A stretch of 25,276 nt of DNA from CAYSQW01 sp964433135 (GTDB taxonomy: Bacteria; Acidobacteriota; Aminicenantia; Aminicenantales; Aminicenantaceae), in assembly GCA_964433135.1 (NCBI GenBank), contig CAYSQW010000052.1, forward strand, positions 1 through 25,276, read 5' to 3'. The notes beneath the pieces were generated by a model. The model saw only the letters and a list, made by a program, of their open reading frames with translations, did no database searches and had not been told where the DNA came from. Below are positions 7,100 to 15,555 of this stretch, piece by piece. A program made the position numbers and the translations under genes. Numbering within the stretch: the stretch's first letter is position 1; each line of letters begins with the position of its first letter.

Positions 7100-8413
7100 A
7101 TGTATCTTCAGATTGGAATCATTTTAGCGGTCATGGCAATCGCCTATGCTCTCGCGGCCTGGCGAAAACTATCCGTTGAATTATGCATGCTGTCTTCGGC
7201 TCTGGCCGGCGGCCTTGCCGGCGCCGTCGTCAATACCCCCCCGTTGGGACAGCTGGCACGTCATATGGTCGAAGGTTCGTTCACCTACTTGGATGTTATG
7301 CTGGTTTTTACCACGGCGACTATCTTTATGGCGATCGTCAGCGAGTCGGGCGGCGTCAATTATGTCGTACGCGGCATCATCAAAGGTTTTTATAACAAAC
7401 GCTTCATCGTTCTCATCCTGCTCATGTTCATCATCCTGGTTCCGGGAGCCCTGACCGGAGCGGGCAGCGTATCCATCCTTGTGGTGGGCGCGCCGGTAGC
7501 CCTGGCCCTCGGGTATCTGGGCATCCCCAAAAAAAGGGTCGCCGCCATCCTTTTTATCGTCGCCGGCTTGAGCGCGGCGGCGCCGCCGGTCAACATCTGG
7601 GCGATGGTCCTTTCCGCCGGCACCGCCATTCCTTATGTCGGATTCGAACTGCCGCTGGGAATCCCGGTTCTGCTGTTGGGCACCTTCACGGTGCTTACGT
7701 TGGGATGGAAGCGGGAATCGAATATGGATCTGCAGACCATTCTCAAAGACATGCCCGAAGTTCCCGAACGCATGAACTGGTGGAGAGTGCTCCTTCCCTT
7801 CCTGATATTTTTCGGGCTTGTCATCGCATACCGCATCTGGCCTTTCGCCACACCGATCATGGGATTGGCGCTTGAATTCACTATATCCGGTTTGGTGGCC
7901 CTGCTGGTCAGCCCGGTCAAGGTGCGTTTTCTGGAACTTTCCCGAAACACCGTCAAGCGACTGCTGCCGCTTCTTGCCACCATGGCCATCGTCGGCTCCC
8001 TGCAGCAGATCATGACCACGACCGGCGTGAAAGGCCTGCTGTCATATATGGTGATTAGCACGCCTTTGGTTCTGCTGTTCATCGCTCTGGTCTTCATTAT
8101 CCCGATATCCGAAGGAGTTCTGACCTATGGAGGAGCCGCCGTGATCGGTATTCCCCTTATATGGTTCCTGGATTCGATCGGTCTGCACGCCACCGTAGCC
8201 ATTGCCGGACTGAGTCTGCTCTGGCCTCTGGGAGACGGGCTCCCCCCGACCGCGCTGATCGGAAGACTGAGTGTTATGGTTTCCGAATACAAGGGAACCT
8301 ACGGCTCTTTTCTCAAGAGCACATGGCTGCCTTGGATCGTCATCACCATCGTGGGTATGCTCATGGTCATCTTCAGCGCCAAGCTGGCCTTTCTGGTGAA
8401 ATGGAGCATGTAA
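7100..8413 (+). CDS. Ion-transporter-superfamily permease (DctM/DcuC/CitMHS-like)
   Basis: This 437-residue, very hydrophobic protein has about 11-12 predicted membrane segments spread over its length. The pattern resembles the ion transporter superfamily, which includes TRAP large subunits (DctM), DcuC and citrate carriers. Features are an internal-repeat look with Gly/Ala/Ser-rich re-entrant-like stretches in each half: TGAGSVSILVVGAPVALALGY with GLSAAAPPVN in the first, and LTYGGAAVIGIP with PLGDGLPPTALIG in the second. It likely imports organic anions or amino-acid-type substrates using an ion gradient. No TRAP small subunit (DctQ) or classical binding protein lies beside it; instead it is flanked by a secreted DUF6305-like protein and a 51-residue membrane protein. 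GGGAGA lies 7 nt before the ATG. The exact family and substrate are uncertain. Confidence 0.8.
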   Translation: MYLQIGIILAVMAIAYALAAWRKLSVELCMLSSALAGGLAGAVVNTPPLGQLARHMVEGSFTYLDVMLVFTTATIFMAIVSESGGVNYVVRGIIKGFYNKRFIVLILLMFIILVPGALTGAGSVSILVVGAPVALALGYLGIPKKRVAAILFIVAGLSAAAPPVNIWAMVLSAGTAIPYVGFELPLGIPVLLLGTFTVLTLGWKRESNMDLQTILKDMPEVPERMNWWRVLLPFLIFFGLVIAYRIWPFATPIMGLALEFTISGLVALLVSPVKVRFLELSRNTVKRLLPLLATMAIVGSLQQIMTTTGVKGLLSYMVISTPLVLLFIALVFIIPISEGVLTYGGAAVIGIPLIWFLDSIGLHATVAIAGLSLLWPLGDGLPPTALIGRLSVMVSEYKGTYGSFLKSTWLPWIVITIVGMLMVIFSAKLAFLVKWSM

Positions 8414-8486
8414 CAAGTCCTTCGACGGGCTTCTTATTGGAAACGAACGCAGTATAACAGCGATTTGATAAACAGGAGGTTAATCA

Positions 8487-8642
8487 ATGCCTTTGATCAT
8501 GATTGCCTATTATGTGATAAGCGCCTTTCTTGCGGCCATGCTTTTATGGAATTTTATCCGGGAAAAAAAGAACGTGGAAGAAATGATCCAGTACATGATC
8601 GTAATGATACCGCTCGTCCTGCGCATCCTGCGCGTTAAATAA
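8487..8642 (+). CDS. 51-residue membrane protein in transporter operon
   Basis: This short gene starts at ATG 8487 behind an excellent AGGAGGT (8474-8480) and ends at TAA 8640-8642. The product is 51 residues: a hydrophobic segment (about 4-23), a charged middle (FIREKKNVEE) and a second, shorter hydrophobic segment (about 35-48) with a basic end (RILRVK). It sits between the permease (73 nt upstream) and the M14-like hydrolase (17 nt downstream), all on one strand. I do not recognise a family. The position suggests a small accessory subunit of the permease, analogous in size class to regulatory or stabilising small membrane proteins, but it is far shorter than a DctQ subunit. The strong ribosome-binding site and tight spacing are the main evidence that it is real. 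Confidence 0.75.
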   Translation: MPLIMIAYYVISAFLAAMLLWNFIREKKNVEEMIQYMIVMIPLVLRILRVK

Positions 8643-8659
8643 CCGGGGAGGAAAAGAAG

Positions 8660-9823
8660 ATGACAAAAGAATGGACCATAAAAACCGTCATCATCGTCGT
8701 GGTCGTCGCGATCATGGCGCTTACCGGAATACAGATGTACCGCCACCGTCATTTCGACGTTCCTTTCGTTGCCGGCCCCGGAGTGACGAAAGTCGCCCGG
8801 CTGAGTGATTACTCTCCCCGGCTCAAGGGAACCATGGCCGATACCAATGTTTATTTCATGGAAGGAAAGGAACCGGGCGGGACTTTGTTTCTCATGGCCA
8901 ACACTCATTCCAACGAACCCGCTTCCATGCTGGCATCCATTATCATCCTTGAAAACGCCGTCATCGAACAAGGGACCCTGATCGTGATCCCCCAGTTCAA
9001 CAACAGCGGGGGGCGCAACACTCGTCCGGGAGACGGCTATCCCCTCTACTTCACGATTCCGACGTCCTGGGGAGGAAAAACCTTCCGTATGGGGAACCGC
9101 GACGCTTCTCCGCTCGACCAGTGGCCGGATCCCGACGTTTATGTCCATTACCCCGACCGCCAGCTCCTCTCCTACATCGACGTACGCAACACCAACCGCA
9201 CCTGGCCCGGCCGCGTCGACGGCCCCTTGATGGAACGGGTCACCTTCGGAGCCATGGAGATCATGAAACAGCAGAAAGCGGATATCGGCATCGATATCCA
9301 CGGTGCGGAGACCATGTTCCCGGTGACCAACTGCATCGTGGCGCCCGACAAATCAGCCCGCATCGCCACGATGGCCTCCCTGACCGTTAAAGCCATGGAA
9401 GGATTCGACAGCCATGTGGAGCCCTCGCCTTCCGGATTCCGCGGATTGTCCCACCGGGAGATCGGTGATTACTCCGATACCATGCCCTTTCTGCTGGAGG
9501 CTCCCATCCCCTTCCTCGATCAGCCCACCGGGCCTAAAACCGAAGCGCTGCTGCTGGAAGGCAAGGATCCCTTCCTGCTGAGCCTGGCCCAACAGAAGAA
9601 ACTGTTCGTGCCGTATGACGAAGAAGGCTGGTCCATGGCCAAGCGGGTGGGCCAGCATACATCCGTCATTCTGGAGATCGCCCGCCAATACTCCAAACGC
9701 ACCCCGGAACGAGCGATCACGATCCGCGGCGTACCGCGCTACGGCCAGCTCTTGGAAAACGGCGTGGGAGCTTATTTCCATGATCCCGAAAAAGCTCCCA
9801 AGGACCGGATTTTTTATAACTGA
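8660..9823 (+). CDS. Membrane-anchored succinylglutamate desuccinylase/aspartoacylase-like zinc hydrolase
   Basis: This 387-residue protein starts with a single membrane anchor (about 8-23), placing the enzyme on the outer face of the inner membrane. The rest resembles the M14-related AstE/AspA family, which removes acyl groups from N-acylated amino acids. Visible zinc-site elements are NTHSNEPAS (H83 and E86), the NTNRTWPG stretch (N179, R180) matching the substrate-binding NLNRxFPG of M14 enzymes, DIHGAE (H214) and a late PFLLEAPIP that could provide the catalytic Glu (E280). GGGAGG lies upstream of the ATG. It is the last gene of a same-strand set with the permease and a 51-residue membrane protein, suggesting that it prepares or releases the transported compound. 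A carboxypeptidase-like role is the alternative. Confidence 0.85.
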   Translation: MTKEWTIKTVIIVVVVAIMALTGIQMYRHRHFDVPFVAGPGVTKVARLSDYSPRLKGTMADTNVYFMEGKEPGGTLFLMANTHSNEPASMLASIIILENAVIEQGTLIVIPQFNNSGGRNTRPGDGYPLYFTIPTSWGGKTFRMGNRDASPLDQWPDPDVYVHYPDRQLLSYIDVRNTNRTWPGRVDGPLMERVTFGAMEIMKQQKADIGIDIHGAETMFPVTNCIVAPDKSARIATMASLTVKAMEGFDSHVEPSPSGFRGLSHREIGDYSDTMPFLLEAPIPFLDQPTGPKTEALLLEGKDPFLLSLAQQKKLFVPYDEEGWSMAKRVGQHTSVILEIARQYSKRTPERAITIRGVPRYGQLLENGVGAYFHDPEKAPKDRIFYN

Positions 9824-9952
9824 TCGGACCAAGACGTCGGGCGGGCCGCGGAATGGGAGAATAAGCTCCTGTTTCCCGGATACTTTCATCTCCGCCTGGA
9901 ACGACGGACGATTTTCGATTATGATAAGCCGGATGTATAACCTCTATTTCAC

Positions 9953-11254
9953 ATGAGTGATAAAGAAAAGCTGGATTCCTGGAAAGAGATCGCGCGCCAC
10001 CTCAAACGCGACGTGCGCACCTGCCAGCGCTGGGAAAAAGAATTGGGACTTCCGGTACACCGCCTGGAGGGCACTTCTCGCCCGCGGGTCTTCGCCTACA
10101 CCGAGGAGATCAACACCTGGATCAAGAAAAAGCATGCCCATTGCTTCGAAAAGCACGGCCCCGGCGGAACCGCCGCACGCTTGAAGTTTTTGGGAATCGC
10201 AGCCCTGGCGATCTTCATCACGGCACTTTTTCTGGTTTTTATGCCGATCACACGGCCGGGTTTCCCTATCGACTTCAAGATCGAGGGATCAAAGCTCGTC
10301 ATGCTGGATGGCGAAGGCAGGGAACTCTGGGAATTCGATACCGGATTGAGCAACCTGGCCGATGAAGAATTTTACCGCTCGCATTTTCCCTCCAAACGGC
10401 TTACCCTTGGAGCTACCGTCAACCAGCCCTATCTTTTGATCGAAGATGTCAACGCCGACGGCTCTCCCGAGGTTCTGTTTTCCATTCAGACCCGTGATGA
10501 AATGCGGGAAGGGATTCTATTTTGTTTTTCCAGCCGGGGAAAAACGCTCTGGTCTTTTGATGCGGGACGACGATTGGTTTTCGGCGATACGGAATACTCT
10601 TCGGCCTACCGCATCCACGGACTCAGGTCCGAGGACTGGGACAACGACGGACATAAGGAAGTTCTGTGTGTCGCCAAGCACGCGTACCGCTTCCCCTGCC
10701 GCGTGATGCTGCTCGATCACCTCGGCGACATCCGAGGGGAATATTGTCATTCCGGTTATCTCGTCGACTATGAATTCATCGACCTGGAAAACGACGGTCG
10801 TAAAGAGATCGTTTTGGCCGGCATGAACAACGAGTGGCGGGCGGCCTGCTGCGCGGTTCTCGATCCCGGCGCAATGAAAGGCGCCTCTTTTCAGATCGAT
10901 CCGGAATACACCTGCCGCAACATGGAGCGCGGGACCGAAAAACACTACCTTCTATTCCCTTCCAGTTCCGTTCCCGCGCCCAAGGGGATGAAACCCTGCA
11001 TCCGTCACATGGAATTTTCCGACAAGGACCGGAGGATGACGCTCTCAACAGCCCCCCCTCCGTTGATCTTCGATCTGAACTACGATATGGAGCTGACCGC
11101 CCTGACCCTCACCCACGCGTTTAAAAACGCCTATCATATCTGGTCCCCCTCAAAGCGGCCGCGCCCAAGCCTGGAAGAGATCCGGCACGAGCTTATCGAC
11201 GAAGGGATCCTTTACCTGTCAGGGGAAAAATGGCGCACGACGCCCTCTCCTTGA
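9953..11254 (+). CDS. Transmembrane DNA-binding regulator with FG-GAP/VCBS-like outer domain
   Basis: This 433-residue protein joins a cytoplasmic DNA-binding domain to an outside sensor. Residues 8-57 form a MerR/excisionase-like helix-turn-helix (SWKEIARHL...CQRWEKELGLPVHR...FAYTEEINTWI). One membrane segment follows (about 78-98). The outer part carries three calcium-site-like motifs of the FG-GAP/VCBS beta-propeller type: DVNADGSPEVLF (165-176), DWDNDGHKEVLC (228-239) and DLENDGRKEIVL (277-288). This layout matches ToxR-style one-component regulators in concept: a ligand outside changes DNA binding inside. It starts 129 bp after the hydrolase gene. A TATAAC box at 9936-9941 lies just before the ATG with no ribosome-binding site, so a nearly leaderless mRNA is possible. 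A role in controlling the upstream peptide module is inferred from position only. Confidence 0.8.
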   Translation: MSDKEKLDSWKEIARHLKRDVRTCQRWEKELGLPVHRLEGTSRPRVFAYTEEINTWIKKKHAHCFEKHGPGGTAARLKFLGIAALAIFITALFLVFMPITRPGFPIDFKIEGSKLVMLDGEGRELWEFDTGLSNLADEEFYRSHFPSKRLTLGATVNQPYLLIEDVNADGSPEVLFSIQTRDEMREGILFCFSSRGKTLWSFDAGRRLVFGDTEYSSAYRIHGLRSEDWDNDGHKEVLCVAKHAYRFPCRVMLLDHLGDIRGEYCHSGYLVDYEFIDLENDGRKEIVLAGMNNEWRAACCAVLDPGAMKGASFQIDPEYTCRNMERGTEKHYLLFPSSSVPAPKGMKPCIRHMEFSDKDRRMTLSTAPPPLIFDLNYDMELTALTLTHAFKNAYHIWSPSKRPRPSLEEIRHELIDEGILYLSGEKWRTTPSP

Positions 11255-11291
11255 CTCTCCCGATTTAAAGCCTCTCTTCTATCCGGGAGAG
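11255..11291 (+). terminator. Long-loop inverted repeat after regulator gene
   Basis: CTCTCCCG (11255-11262) directly follows the stop codon and pairs perfectly with CGGGAGAG (11284-11291) across a 21-nt loop. No T-run follows, so it is a candidate transcript end or stabilising structure, not a textbook terminator. Confidence 0.4.
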
Positions 11292-11304
11292 ACCGATTGA
11301 CTAA

Positions 11305-11514
11305 TCAATTAATCCGATCGATATAGACAGATATCACTTGATTATTATTTTCAACGGTGGCAGGATAAATGTTTGCTGCGGCTGATGCAGGATAAACACC
11401 GTCCGCATTAAGGATAGTATAAGAGATTCCACCGCCTCCGCCGATCCCACGATTGATCGCGTGAAGAGCCTTACGCTGCGTACGGACGGCGGGCCCGGCA
11501 AACGACATAACCAT
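11305..11514 (-). CDS. Dubious divergent small ORF or gene remnant
   Basis: An open minus-strand frame runs through almost all of the gap between the regulator and the histidine kinase. From an ATG at 11514 it would encode about 69 residues (MVMSFAGPAVRTQ at the start, VENNNQVISVYIDRIN at the end) with a GGGGG run in the middle. Its composition is protein-like rather than shadow-like, because no plus-strand gene covers the region. There is no ribosome-binding site, and the start overlaps the kinase start by 2 bp. It may be a small gene, the tail of a decayed gene, or chance. No family recognised. Confidence 0.2.
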   Translation of the reverse strand: MVMSFAGPAVRTQRKALHAINRGIGGGGGISYTILNADGVYPASAAANIYPATVENNNQVISVYIDRIN

Positions 11515-13519
11515 GAAAACGAAAAACATCAAAACCGTGAAACCGACACCTGATGACTCATCCGCGAAACAGAACCGCGGAAGCGAGTTCACGGGCACTA
11601 TTCCCAAACATCTTCAAGTCCTGGAAAACCAGGATGCGGCGATCCATATCATCGATACCGATATGCGGATCGTTTTTATTAACTCTTACTTCCGAAGCTG
11701 GTGCGAACAACTGGAAATCGATCTTCCCAAAAAGCCTCTCGGCAAACCCCTCTTTTCATTATTCCCTTTTCTCGAACCTAAAATCCGCCGGGAGTACGAC
11801 CAAGTTTATAGGTCCGGCAAAAAGCTTACAATGGAAGAGAAACTTCATATCCGAAACGAAACCTATATCGTCAGAACGGAAAAAGTACCTCTGTTCATAC
11901 AGAATCAAGTGGATGAGATCGTCACCATCATCACAGACTTGACGGCGGAAAAACGGGCGCTTCGGGAACTCAGGGATTCCGAAGCCTACCTGAAAGCCCT
12001 TTTCGATTATGCCCCTATCGCTTATTACCTCACCGATCAAAAAGGAACATTTATAGACGGCAATCTTGCCGCGGAAAAGTTGATCGGTTTCTCCAAACAG
12101 GAATTGATCGGCAAGAACTACCTGCAAACCAAACTTCTTCCACCGAATCAGTTTCCCCTCGCGGCCAAAATCCTGGGAGAACTCATTTTAGGCGAAAGCT
12201 CCGGGCCCTATGAAGTTGCTTTGAAGCACAAGGATGGAAAGGAAATCCTGATCGACGTCCGAAATATAGAGGTCCGTCTCCGGAACAAAAGCCGAATCCT
12301 GGGAATCGCGCAGGATATCACGGAGCGGAAAAAATCCGAAGCACGGGAGCAGCGGTATACCCACGATATGAAATTTCTGTCCGATTCAGCCATGAGATTC
12401 GTCGAACATCCCCGAGAAGAAGATATCTTCCCCTTGATCGGCGAGCAACTGGCCGCCTTGATCCCGGAGAGCATCGTGATCGTAACGGCCTATCACGAGG
12501 AAACAATGGAAGCCGAAGTGAAAGCCATCGCCGGTCTGGGAAACCGAATCAAGGAAGTCAACAAGATCCTGGGGCGAAAGGCACAGGGCATGCGAACGGT
12601 TTTGGATACGGAATCGGCTCGGGAAAGATTGTACCGGGGAAAGCTGGTGAAAGTCGAGGGCGGGCTGCACGAGATATCTTTCAGCAAACTGCCGCTTTCT
12701 GTATGTCGTGTCCTGGAAAAGACCTTCGGAATCAAGGCTTTCTATTCGATTGGATTCACCCACAAAGGCATCCTTTTCGGAGCCGCGGCAATCATTCTTC
12801 GAAAAGAATCGGAGCTGAAAAACCGGTCCGTGATCGAAGCCTTCATCAATCAGACGGCCGTCGCGCTTCAAAGATGGAATGCAGAGAAAAAGATCGCCGC
12901 TTCCCTGAAAGAAAAGGAAGTCCTCCTGAGGGAAATCCACCACCGGGTAAAAAACAACATGCAGATCATCTCAAGCCTTCTTCGACTGCAGTCCCGAATA
13001 TACGAGGACGAATCGATTCGTTCCCTCTTCCAATCGAGTCAGGATCGCATCAAATCCATGGCGCTTATCCACGAAAGTCTATACCGCTCTTCGGATCTGG
13101 CGCAAATAGACTTCCACAAATATGTAAGCTCTCTCGCGACGCATCTACGATATCTGTACAAAGAGGGAGCGGGAAACATCACTCTGGATATAGACGTCGC
13201 GAATACGCTCCTCGATATCAATCAAGCCGTTCCCTTGGGACTCATCCTCAATGAGCTTATCTCCAATGCGCTCAAGCATGCTTTTCCACACAATTCCGGA
13301 GGGCGGATCCGGATACGTATGCAGCCGGAGAAAGAAAAGACATACCAGCTGACGGTCAGCGATAACGGCATCGGATTTCCCGGTAAGTTGGATTTCCGAA
13401 ATACCGATTCCCTGGGAATGCAGCTGGTGACGGATCTGACCCGGCAGATTCGCGGCGCACTCCGGATGGAGAACGATGCGGGGACCCGTTTCACAATTCT
13501 CTTCCCTCAAGGAGATTGA
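11513..13519 (+). CDS. Soluble PAS-PAS-GAF sensor histidine kinase, HisKA_2 type
   Basis: This 668-residue protein has no membrane segment and should sense a cytoplasmic signal. Two PAS domains occupy about 35-145 and 155-275 (the second with FDYAPIAYYLTDQKGTFIDGN and ending QDITERKKSE). A GAF-like domain follows at about 285-455. The kinase core begins with the HisKA_2 H-box LLREIHHRVKNNMQIISSLL (likely phosphorylated His 477). It continues with an ATPase domain showing NELISNALKHAF (N-box, N580), SDNGIGFP (G1, D617) and LGMQLV (G2). No response regulator lies beside it, so its partner is unknown. The ATG at 11513 has no clear ribosome-binding site, and the N-terminal 30 residues are low in domain content, so the start is less sure than the rest. 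Confidence 0.9.
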   Translation: MKTKNIKTVKPTPDDSSAKQNRGSEFTGTIPKHLQVLENQDAAIHIIDTDMRIVFINSYFRSWCEQLEIDLPKKPLGKPLFSLFPFLEPKIRREYDQVYRSGKKLTMEEKLHIRNETYIVRTEKVPLFIQNQVDEIVTIITDLTAEKRALRELRDSEAYLKALFDYAPIAYYLTDQKGTFIDGNLAAEKLIGFSKQELIGKNYLQTKLLPPNQFPLAAKILGELILGESSGPYEVALKHKDGKEILIDVRNIEVRLRNKSRILGIAQDITERKKSEAREQRYTHDMKFLSDSAMRFVEHPREEDIFPLIGEQLAALIPESIVIVTAYHEETMEAEVKAIAGLGNRIKEVNKILGRKAQGMRTVLDTESARERLYRGKLVKVEGGLHEISFSKLPLSVCRVLEKTFGIKAFYSIGFTHKGILFGAAAIILRKESELKNRSVIEAFINQTAVALQRWNAEKKIAASLKEKEVLLREIHHRVKNNMQIISSLLRLQSRIYEDESIRSLFQSSQDRIKSMALIHESLYRSSDLAQIDFHKYVSSLATHLRYLYKEGAGNITLDIDVANTLLDINQAVPLGLILNELISNALKHAFPHNSGGRIRIRMQPEKEKTYQLTVSDNGIGFPGKLDFRNTDSLGMQLVTDLTRQIRGALRMENDAGTRFTILFPQGD

Positions 13520-13752
13520 TCGTTTCACCGGAAAAGATTCTCACGTGGACCGACAAGTGCGGTTTTCTTCGCTATAAGAACGTTTGAATTTTCATATGCA
13601 CTGTTATATCATTTTTCCATCTCGAAACGGACCGGTGAAGATCCCATCGATATCCGGTTATGCCGTTTTGCTTTCTATGGGGAAACGACGCGTCACCCAC
13701 GGAACGGGATTATAAATGATTTCGATATTCCGCATCCGGGAAAGAGGTCACG

Positions 13753-15456
13753 ATGAACCACAGAAAAATTTGTTTCATAAGCATACTACTCCTCAGTGCG
13801 GCAATCTTTGGAGTTCATTCGGCCTGCAATCGAAACGCCGACAGCGAGAAGAGAGAGATGTCCCAGATCAAAAAAGCGCCTGACATTCTCCAGCGCCTGG
13901 CTCGGTTCGATCCCACGGAAATCACTTATGATCCCGGTCTTCTGAACGCGGAGCAGAAACAGGTCCTGGAAAAGCTGGTCTTGGCCTCAAGCCATATCGA
14001 CAAGATATTCTGGAAACAAGCTTCCCACGTCGGTTGGGACTTAAAAACCAAGCTCGAAAACGCCGAAGATCCGGAGCTTAGAAATTATCTGCGATACCTA
14101 CTCATCAATTTCGGCCCGTTCGACCGTCTGGACGGGAACAAGCCTTTTATTGGGACCTATGCAAAACCTCCGGGGGCGGGTTTTTATCCGCCGGACCTGA
14201 CCAAGGAAGAATTCGAACGGTTCATTGCCGCTCACCCTGAAATAAAGGACGCATTCGAGAGTCCTTTTACGGTGATCCGGCGAGCCGACAGCGATCTCGT
14301 CGCCGTGCCTTACAGCGAGGCATACAGGGAGAACCTTGAAGAGGTGGCGCGATACCTTCGTGAAGCCGCCGACCTCACCAGCAATCCTTCGCTTGAAAAG
14401 TTTCTAAGACAGCGAGCCGAAGACCTGCTCAACAACGAGTATTATGAGAGCGACTGCAACTGGATCGATCTCGAAGACAACCTGGTCGAGATCATCATCG
14501 GCCCTTATGAAGTATACGAAGACGGTCTCAACGGCCTCAAAGCCGCCTATGAAAGTTTCGTTTACATCAACGACATCGAAGAGATGAAGAAGATCGAGGG
14601 ATATCTCGCCTATCTGGAGGAGATCCAAAACAGCCTGCCGGTCGACCGGAAATATAAGGATCAGGAGGTCGTCGGACTCAAGTCTCCCTTGAACGTCGTC
14701 TTCGAAGTGTTCGCCGCCGGCGACACCAAAGCCGGAGTGCAGACCCTGGCTTTCGTCCTTCCCAACGATGAGCGGGTGCGCGAGGAGAAAGGCACGAAAA
14801 AGGTCTTCCTCAAAAATATGATGGAAGCCAAGTTCAATAAAGTCCTCGTCCCGATATCCGAAAAAGTTCTATCCGAAAATGATGTCGCGAAAGTGAGCTT
14901 CTGGGCCTATTTCAACGACACCATCCTGCATGAGCTGTCGCACGTTTTCGGGGTCAACTATACGACCCTGCCCAATGGAGAACGGATTACCGTCAACCGG
15001 GCACTCAAAGATCTCTATTCCGCCATCGAGGAGAGCAAAGCCGACGTGGTGGGATTGTACAGCATAAATCTCCTCATGCAAAAGGGTTGGATCCCCAGAG
15101 AAAAAGAGGAGGAGATCTATACGACCTACCTGGCGGGTATGTTTCGCTCCATGCGCTTCGGCGTAAACGAGGCCCACGGCCTGGGAACCCTTATGCAGTT
15201 CAATTTTCTCAGAGAACACGGCGGCGTGGTCTATGATGGCGCCACCGGGAAATTTCATGTGGACATGAACCGGATCCAAGGTGCGGTAAAGCTTCTGGCG
15301 CGACACCTTCTCACCCTGGAGGGCGAAGGCGACTATGACAAGGCCGCGGCATTTATCCGCAAATACGGTGCGGTCGATGAGGGAACACGAAAAATTCTCG
15401 AAAGTTTGTCGGAAATCCCGGTGGATATCGCTCCCATCTTCACTACCGCTCGATGA
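13753..15456 (+). CDS. M49-like zinc metallopeptidase, putative lipoprotein
   Basis: This 567-residue protein has a signal peptide ending in VHSAC (Cys 25), a loose lipobox, so a lipoprotein anchor is possible. The catalytic zinc site is HELSH (393-397) with downstream EESKAD (426-431) giving the third ligand. Upstream stretches such as FGPFDRLDGNKPF and IIIGPYEVYEDGLNGLKAAYE are typical of dipeptidyl-peptidase III (M49)-related bacterial proteins. Classic M49 enzymes have a six-residue HExxGH motif, whereas this one has a five-residue HExxH. It probably cleaves short peptides in the envelope. AAGAGG lies 6-7 nt before the ATG. It is transcribed in the same direction as the upstream kinase, 233 bp away, and no strong promoter was recognised in that gap. 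It adds to the peptide-handling theme of the window. Confidence 0.85.
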   Translation: MNHRKICFISILLLSAAIFGVHSACNRNADSEKREMSQIKKAPDILQRLARFDPTEITYDPGLLNAEQKQVLEKLVLASSHIDKIFWKQASHVGWDLKTKLENAEDPELRNYLRYLLINFGPFDRLDGNKPFIGTYAKPPGAGFYPPDLTKEEFERFIAAHPEIKDAFESPFTVIRRADSDLVAVPYSEAYRENLEEVARYLREAADLTSNPSLEKFLRQRAEDLLNNEYYESDCNWIDLEDNLVEIIIGPYEVYEDGLNGLKAAYESFVYINDIEEMKKIEGYLAYLEEIQNSLPVDRKYKDQEVVGLKSPLNVVFEVFAAGDTKAGVQTLAFVLPNDERVREEKGTKKVFLKNMMEAKFNKVLVPISEKVLSENDVAKVSFWAYFNDTILHELSHVFGVNYTTLPNGERITVNRALKDLYSAIEESKADVVGLYSINLLMQKGWIPREKEEEIYTTYLAGMFRSMRFGVNEAHGLGTLMQFNFLREHGGVVYDGATGKFHVDMNRIQGAVKLLARHLLTLEGEGDYDKAAAFIRKYGAVDEGTRKILESLSEIPVDIAPIFTTAR

Positions 15457-15494
15457 GCGGGTGCTTACGGCGTAAATATTTGGTCTGATTGAAC

Positions 15495-15523
15495 TTGACA
15501 AGTTAAGGGGAATCGGATATAAA
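15495..15523 (+). promoter_or_regulatory. Consensus promoter for rpsU
   Basis: TTGACA (15495-15500) and TATAAA (15518-15523) are spaced by 17 bp. Transcription would start near 15530, giving a leader of about 25 nt that carries AGGAGGTG (15541-15548). This fits high expression of a ribosomal protein. Confidence 0.8.
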
Positions 15524-15555
15524 GCTTGTACCAACACACGAGGAGGTGAATGTTA

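Noticed and set aside
2126..9952. Peptide module as part of a mobile island
   Set aside because: No transposase, integrase, direct repeats or tRNA junction were seen around it, and its promoters resemble the rest of the window.
13524..13638. CACCGG / CCGGTG complementary pair flanking the gap after the kinase
   Set aside because: About 100 bp apart and short; easily chance, with no supporting transposon or terminator context.
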